A DNA stretch of 35,681 bases, from assembly GCA_934524965.1 (NCBI GenBank), contig CAKSYU010000019.1:1-35681 (forward strand). The letters are read 5' to 3'. The position numbers were made by a program, and so were the translations under genes. This document shows, piece after piece, positions 32,832-35,681 of this stretch (position 1 is its first letter; each line of letters begins with the position of its first letter). Below the pieces are notes generated by a model. It saw only the letters and a list, made by a program, of their open reading frames with translations, was not told the origin of the DNA and did no database searches. The DNA comes from an uncultured Angelakisella sp. (lineage in GTDB: Bacteria; Bacillota; Clostridia; Oscillospirales; Ruminococcaceae).

Positions 32832-33797
32832 TCAGGTGAAAAGGGGCGAAACGGGCTTGTCCTCATAGATGCGGCTGATCGCCTCGGCAAAGACAGGGGC
32901 AACAGAAAGCATCTTGATGCGGGCGGACTCGGCGCCCTCCTTGGCGGGAATGGTATCGAGGAACACCGTTTCGGTGATGACGCTGTCGGTCAGGCGCTGA
33001 ATGGCCGGTCCGGAAAGAACACCGTGGGTCGCGCAGGCATAGACCTCCTTGGCGCCGCCCAGCTTGATGAGGGCTTCCGCGCCGTGGCAGAGGGTACCGG
33101 CGGTATCCACCATGTCATCGACCAGCACGACGGTCTTGCCCTGGACATCGCCGATGATATTCATGACCTCGCTGACATTGGCGCGGGGACGGCGCTTATC
33201 AATAATGGCAAGGGGGCAATCCAGCCGCTCGGCGAACTTGCGCGCGCGGGTGACGGAGCCGAGATCGGGGGAAACGACGGCGATCTGCTCGCGGGGGATA
33301 TTCTTGAACTTTTCCACGAAATAGGGCGCCAGAATGGGGGTGCCCATGAGGTGATCGACGGGGATATTGAAGAAGCCCTGGATCTGTGCCACATGGAGAT
33401 CCATGCTGAGGACACGGTCGGCGCCGGCAACGGCGATGAGATCGGCGACCAGCTTGGCGGAGATCGGATCGCGCGCCTTTGCTTTTCTATCCTGACGGGC
33501 ATAGCCGTAGTAGGGAATGACGGCGGTGATGCGTGCGGCGGAGGCGCGCTTGAGGGCATCGATCATAATGAGCAGTTCCATCAGGTGATTATTGACGGGA
33601 CCGCAGGTGGACTGGACAACGAATACATCGGAGCCGCGGACGGATTCTTCGATGGAAATGGAGACCTCACCATCGGCAAACGCGCCGACGGTGCAGCGTC
33701 CCAGCGGCAAGCCCATAGCGGCGGCGATATCCTCCGCCAGCTTTTTGTTGGAATTGCAGGCGAAGATCTTGATGTCTTTTCCGTGGATACTTTTCAT
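32832..33797 (-). CDS. prs: Ribose-phosphate pyrophosphokinase
   Basis: 321 residues, the normal class I length. [14 protein letters not shown] at 63-76, [10 protein letters not shown] at 96-105, [11 protein letters not shown] at 133-143 and the PRPP loop [10 protein letters not shown] at 226-235 are all intact. It makes PRPP from ribose-5-phosphate and ATP for nucleotide, histidine and tryptophan synthesis. It lies between the stand-alone GlmU domain and pth; the structured element copy B fills the 258-base gap on its upstream side. Confidence 0.97.
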   Translation of the reverse strand: MKSIHGKDIKIFACNSNKKLAEDIAAAMGLPLGRCTVGAFADGEVSISIEESVRGSDVFVVQSTCGPVNNHLMELLIMIDALKRASAARITAVIPYYGYARQDRKAKARDPISAKLVADLIAVAGADRVLSMDLHVAQIQGFFNIPVDHLMGTPILAPYFVEKFKNIPREQIAVVSPDLGSVTRARKFAERLDCPLAIIDKRRPRANVSEVMNIIGDVQGKTVVLVDDMVDTAGTLCHGAEALIKLGGAKEVYACATHGVLSGPAIQRLTDSVITETVFLDTIPAKEGAESARIKMLSVAPVFAEAISRIYEDKPVSPLFT

Positions 33798-33886
33798 GAT
33801 TTTTTCTACTCCCTACTGATGATATTGATAATATGGTCAAACACCAAGGCGGTGTGTGTTCCCGATGGGGGCTTTTCGGAGGTGAT

Positions 33887-34053
33887 ACGGGTCGCGGTGA
33901 GAGGGTGCGGAGCCGAGCGCCGCCGGTGGCGGATGCAGCGAGGCGGAGCACCCGCAGCGGTCGAAAAAACCAAGCAAGCGAGCAGCGCGAGGGTTTTTTC
34001 GGGCACCGCAAGGCAACCGGAGCGGGAGATATGCTTGCCGCCGCAGTCGGAGG
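33887..34053. repeat. Structured dispersed element, copy B
   Basis: It has the same plan as copy A: GCGGTG/CACCGC (33894-33899, 34004-34009); hairpin I with GGGTGC/GCACCC (33903-33908, 33948-33953) and inner CCGCC-GGT-GGCGG (33920-33932); hairpin II CGAAAAAACC/GGTTTTTTCG (33962-33971, 33992-34001). Three stem pairs differ from copy A and all are changed on both sides. It begins within a few bases of the glmU-like stop codon and ends about 90 bases before the prs start. Confidence 0.8.
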
Positions 34054-34055
34054 CT

Positions 34056-34733
34056 TTACTTTTTCTCGCGGCGGAAGCGGCGGGCTAGCCCCGGCTTGAC
34101 GACCTGCTCGGCGCGGGCAATCAGCATAGCGTCCTCGGGAACATCTCGGGTGACGGTGGCGCCGGCGGCGGTGTAGGCGCCTGCGCCGATGGTAACGGGG
34201 GCGACCAGATTGGTATTGCAGCCGAGGAAGGCATGATCGCCGATGGTGGTACGGAATTTTTCTCTGCCGTTAAAGTTGGCGATGGCGACGCCGCAGCCGA
34301 AATTGACGCCGCTGCCGCAATCGGTATCGCCGACATAGGTGAGGTGGGCAATGGCGGTCTTTTCGCCAATATTGGAATTTTTGACCTCGACGAAATCGCC
34401 GATCTTGCAGCCCGCGGCGATATGGCAGCCGGGGCGCACCTGCGAGAACGGTCCGATGGAGACATTATCCTCCAGAGTAGACTGGGTGATATATGTATTC
34501 TTGACGGTGCAGCCGATGCCGATGACGGCATCGGTGAGGACGGAACCGGGACCGATGACCGAGCCAGCACCGATGACGGTATTGCCGCGGAGGATACAGC
34601 CGGGCAGAATGGTGGCGCCGGCGGCGACGGTGACCGTCTCATCTATGAGGATCCCGTCCCAAAGGGGGATATGAACGCCGGAGGCTTCCAGCGCGGTGAG
34701 CAGCGCCTCGCGGGCGGGGTCGGACTTTGGCAT
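34056..34733 (-). CDS. Stand-alone GlmU-type acetyltransferase (left-handed beta-helix)
   Basis: 225 residues from the ATG at 34733 (GAGGAGG upstream). It matches only the C-terminal half of GlmU: hexapeptide repeats from about residue 34, IGPFSQVRPG at 93-102, IGDFVEVKNSNIG, the catalytic-type AHLTYVGD (H130), NFGCGVAIANFNGREKFRT and NTNLVAPVTIGAGAYTAAG. The uridylyltransferase half with its LAAGxGTRM motif is absent, and no upstream frame contains it. It probably acetylates glucosamine-1-phosphate or a related sugar, while UDP transfer is done by another protein. Its place at the head of prs-pth-mfd is that of full-length glmU in other Firmicutes, which suggests domain loss or splitting at the original locus. 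Confidence 0.85.
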   Translation of the reverse strand: MPKSDPAREALLTALEASGVHIPLWDGILIDETVTVAAGATILPGCILRGNTVIGAGSVIGPGSVLTDAVIGIGCTVKNTYITQSTLEDNVSIGPFSQVRPGCHIAAGCKIGDFVEVKNSNIGEKTAIAHLTYVGDTDCGSGVNFGCGVAIANFNGREKFRTTIGDHAFLGCNTNLVAPVTIGAGAYTAAGATVTRDVPEDAMLIARAEQVVKPGLARRFRREKK

Positions 34734-34991
34734 GGGGGTTCCTCCTCTCTTGGTACAGCGGTATGCGAGTGCCATCGCTTGACCGCGGGGCGGTTGCCGA
34801 TGGGCGCAGCAAGACATTATCTACTGCTATTATGGGCTGTTTGCGGGGTTTTTGCAAGGGGAGAAGCGGCTAAAGAGGGAGAAAAAACGCCGCCGGCGGG
34901 CGGGAAAATTAGGCGTTATCCACAGAGGAGGGGCGGCTGCGGCGGCAAAGCGGGGCGATAGACGAAAAAATGATGAACTTATAAGGTATAT

Positions 34992-35020
34992 ATTATGAAA
35001 ACAGTCTGAAAAACTATCAA
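34992..35020 (-). promoter_or_regulatory. Putative promoter of the glmU-like/prs/pth operon
   Basis: On the minus strand TTGATA (35015-35020) and CATAAT (34992-34997) are 17 bases apart. The leader to the ATG at 34733 would be about 250 bases; it contains a GC-rich CGCC/GGCG stretch followed by TTTTTT near 34882-34903 that could be a weak attenuator. The gap 34734-35163 holds this promoter and the divergent ppdK promoter. Confidence 0.55.
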
Positions 35021-35047
35021 AAAAACTGTGGCAATCGCATGAAAGCG

Positions 35048-35056
35048 TGTTATAAT
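35048..35056 (+). promoter_or_regulatory. Extended -10 promoter of ppdK
   Basis: TGTTATAAT is a perfect extended -10. No good -35 is present 17 bases upstream, as expected for this class. Confidence 0.65.
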
Positions 35057-35065
35057 AATAACAAT

Positions 35066-35120
35066 GGCGCAGAGCGCCAACCGGTCGGACAGGCATTTTT
35101 CCCCCTTCGCGGTCTGTCCG
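35066..35120 (+). promoter_or_regulatory. Leader hairpins of ppdK
   Basis: GGCGC-AGA-GCGCC (35066-35078) and CGGACAG/CTGTCCG (35086-35092, 35114-35120) lie in the 5' leader, followed by AAGGAGG before the ATG. They may stabilise or regulate the mRNA; no known riboswitch is recognised. Confidence 0.35.
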
Positions 35121-35163
35121 CCAAGAACCAAATTCCAAATAATCCAAGGAGGAATACGCAAAA

Positions 35164-35681
35164 ATGTTTGGGAAGAAACACGCTGCGGAAAGCAGCAAGA
35201 AAAAGTACCTCTATATGTTTGAAGAGGGCAACAAGGACATGCGTGAGCTGCTGGGCGGTAAGGGCGCCAACCTGGCGGAGATGACCAATGCCGGCATGCC
35301 CGTGCCTCCCGGCTTTACCATCACCACCGAAGCCTGCACCCAGTACTACACCGACGGTCGCCAGATCAACGAGGATATCATGGCTGATATCTTTGTTTAC
35401 CTGGAGAAGCTGGAAAAGAAGGTCGGCAAGAAGTTCGGCGACGTAGAGAGCCCCCTGCTGGTCTCCGTACGTTCCGGCGCCCGTGCCTCCATGCCCGGCA
35501 TGATGGACACCATTCTGAACCTTGGTCTGAACGACGAGTCCGTACAGGGTCTTGCCAAGCAGACCAACAACCCCCGCTTTGCCTACGACAGCTATCGCCG
35601 CTTCATTCAGATGTTCTCCGACGTAGTGATGGAGCTTTCCAAGAAGCGCTTTGAGGAGATCATTGACGAGCTGAAGGAAAA
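35164..35681 (+). CDS. ppdK: Pyruvate, phosphate dikinase (N-terminal part, cut by window end)
   Basis: The first 172 codons are visible. [21 protein letters not shown] at 17-37 (glycine-rich ATP-grasp start), [20 protein letters not shown] and [20 protein letters not shown] are signatures of the PPDK nucleotide-binding domain. The enzyme interconverts pyruvate + ATP + Pi and PEP + AMP + PPi; in anaerobic Clostridia it often serves glycolysis in the pyruvate direction. AAGGAGG lies upstream of the ATG. The central phosphohistidine domain and the C-terminal barrel lie beyond the window. Confidence 0.95.
   Translation, partial: MFGKKHAAESSKKKYLYMFEEGNKDMRELLGGKGANLAEMTNAGMPVPPGFTITTEACTQYYTDGRQINEDIMADIFVYLEKLEKKVGKKFGDVESPLLVSVRSGARASMPGMMDTILNLGLNDESVQGLAKQTNNPRFAYDSYRRFIQMFSDVVMELSKKRFEEIIDELKE

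Overview
The window looks like chromosomal DNA of a strictly anaerobic, GC-rich member of the Clostridia, most likely Oscillospirales (Oscillospiraceae/Ruminococcaceae-like). The reasons are Rex plus [FeFe] hydrogenases of groups B and C, pyruvate phosphate dikinase, a pair of M42 peptidases, a type I-C CRISPR system, strong Shine-Dalgarno sites and the Firmicute gene order glmU-prs-pth-mfd. The species assignment is inference; no rRNA is present. Almost all genes lie on the minus strand. The exceptions are an IclR regulator at the left end, a three-gene operon at 14.0-16.2 kb and the start of ppdK at the right end.

Left part (0-13.7 kb). An IclR regulator (240-1004, +) faces a gene beyond the left edge across a long palindrome. 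A six-gene redox/hydrogen-sensing operon follows on the minus strand, read right to left: rex, a kinase-like protein with altered catalytic residues, a small thioredoxin-like [2Fe-2S] protein, a group C sensory [FeFe] hydrogenase with a PAS domain, a SpoIIE/PP2C-type phosphatase, and a group B [FeFe] hydrogenase. Next come a LysR regulator, a zinc-ribbon membrane protein with a fused alpha/beta-hydrolase/condensation-domain protein, an amidase-domain lipoprotein and a sortase-type surface protein.

Middle (13.8-22.7 kb). A plus-strand operon encodes two L-2-amino-thiazoline-4-carboxylate (ATC) hydrolase-like proteins around a SAM methyltransferase, behind a leader holding two terminator-like hairpins. 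Facing it is a type I-C effector operon, cas3-cas5c-cas8c(with internal cas11c)-cas7c. It runs straight into a six-repeat array whose repeats have diverged from one another but mostly keep their stem. No cas4, cas1, cas2 or leader is visible. The operon starts beside a tRNA-Leu(UAG) gene whose 3' end is repeated in inverted orientation, one copy inside a 30-bp-arm palindrome.

Right part (22.8-35.7 kb). A GNAT/M42/M42 operon is followed by murD, mfd, pth, prs and a stand-alone GlmU acetyltransferase domain, all minus, then ppdK on the plus strand (cut by the window edge). The intergenic spaces here carry unusual DNA: two cloverleaf-shaped arrangements (25821-25905 and 27376-27489), a roughly 530-bp cluster of tightly packed perfect hairpins (31286-31811), and two copies of a ~165-bp element (31892-32060 and 33887-34053) whose stems differ by three fully compensated base-pair changes. 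This last pair is the best candidate here for an undescribed structured element.
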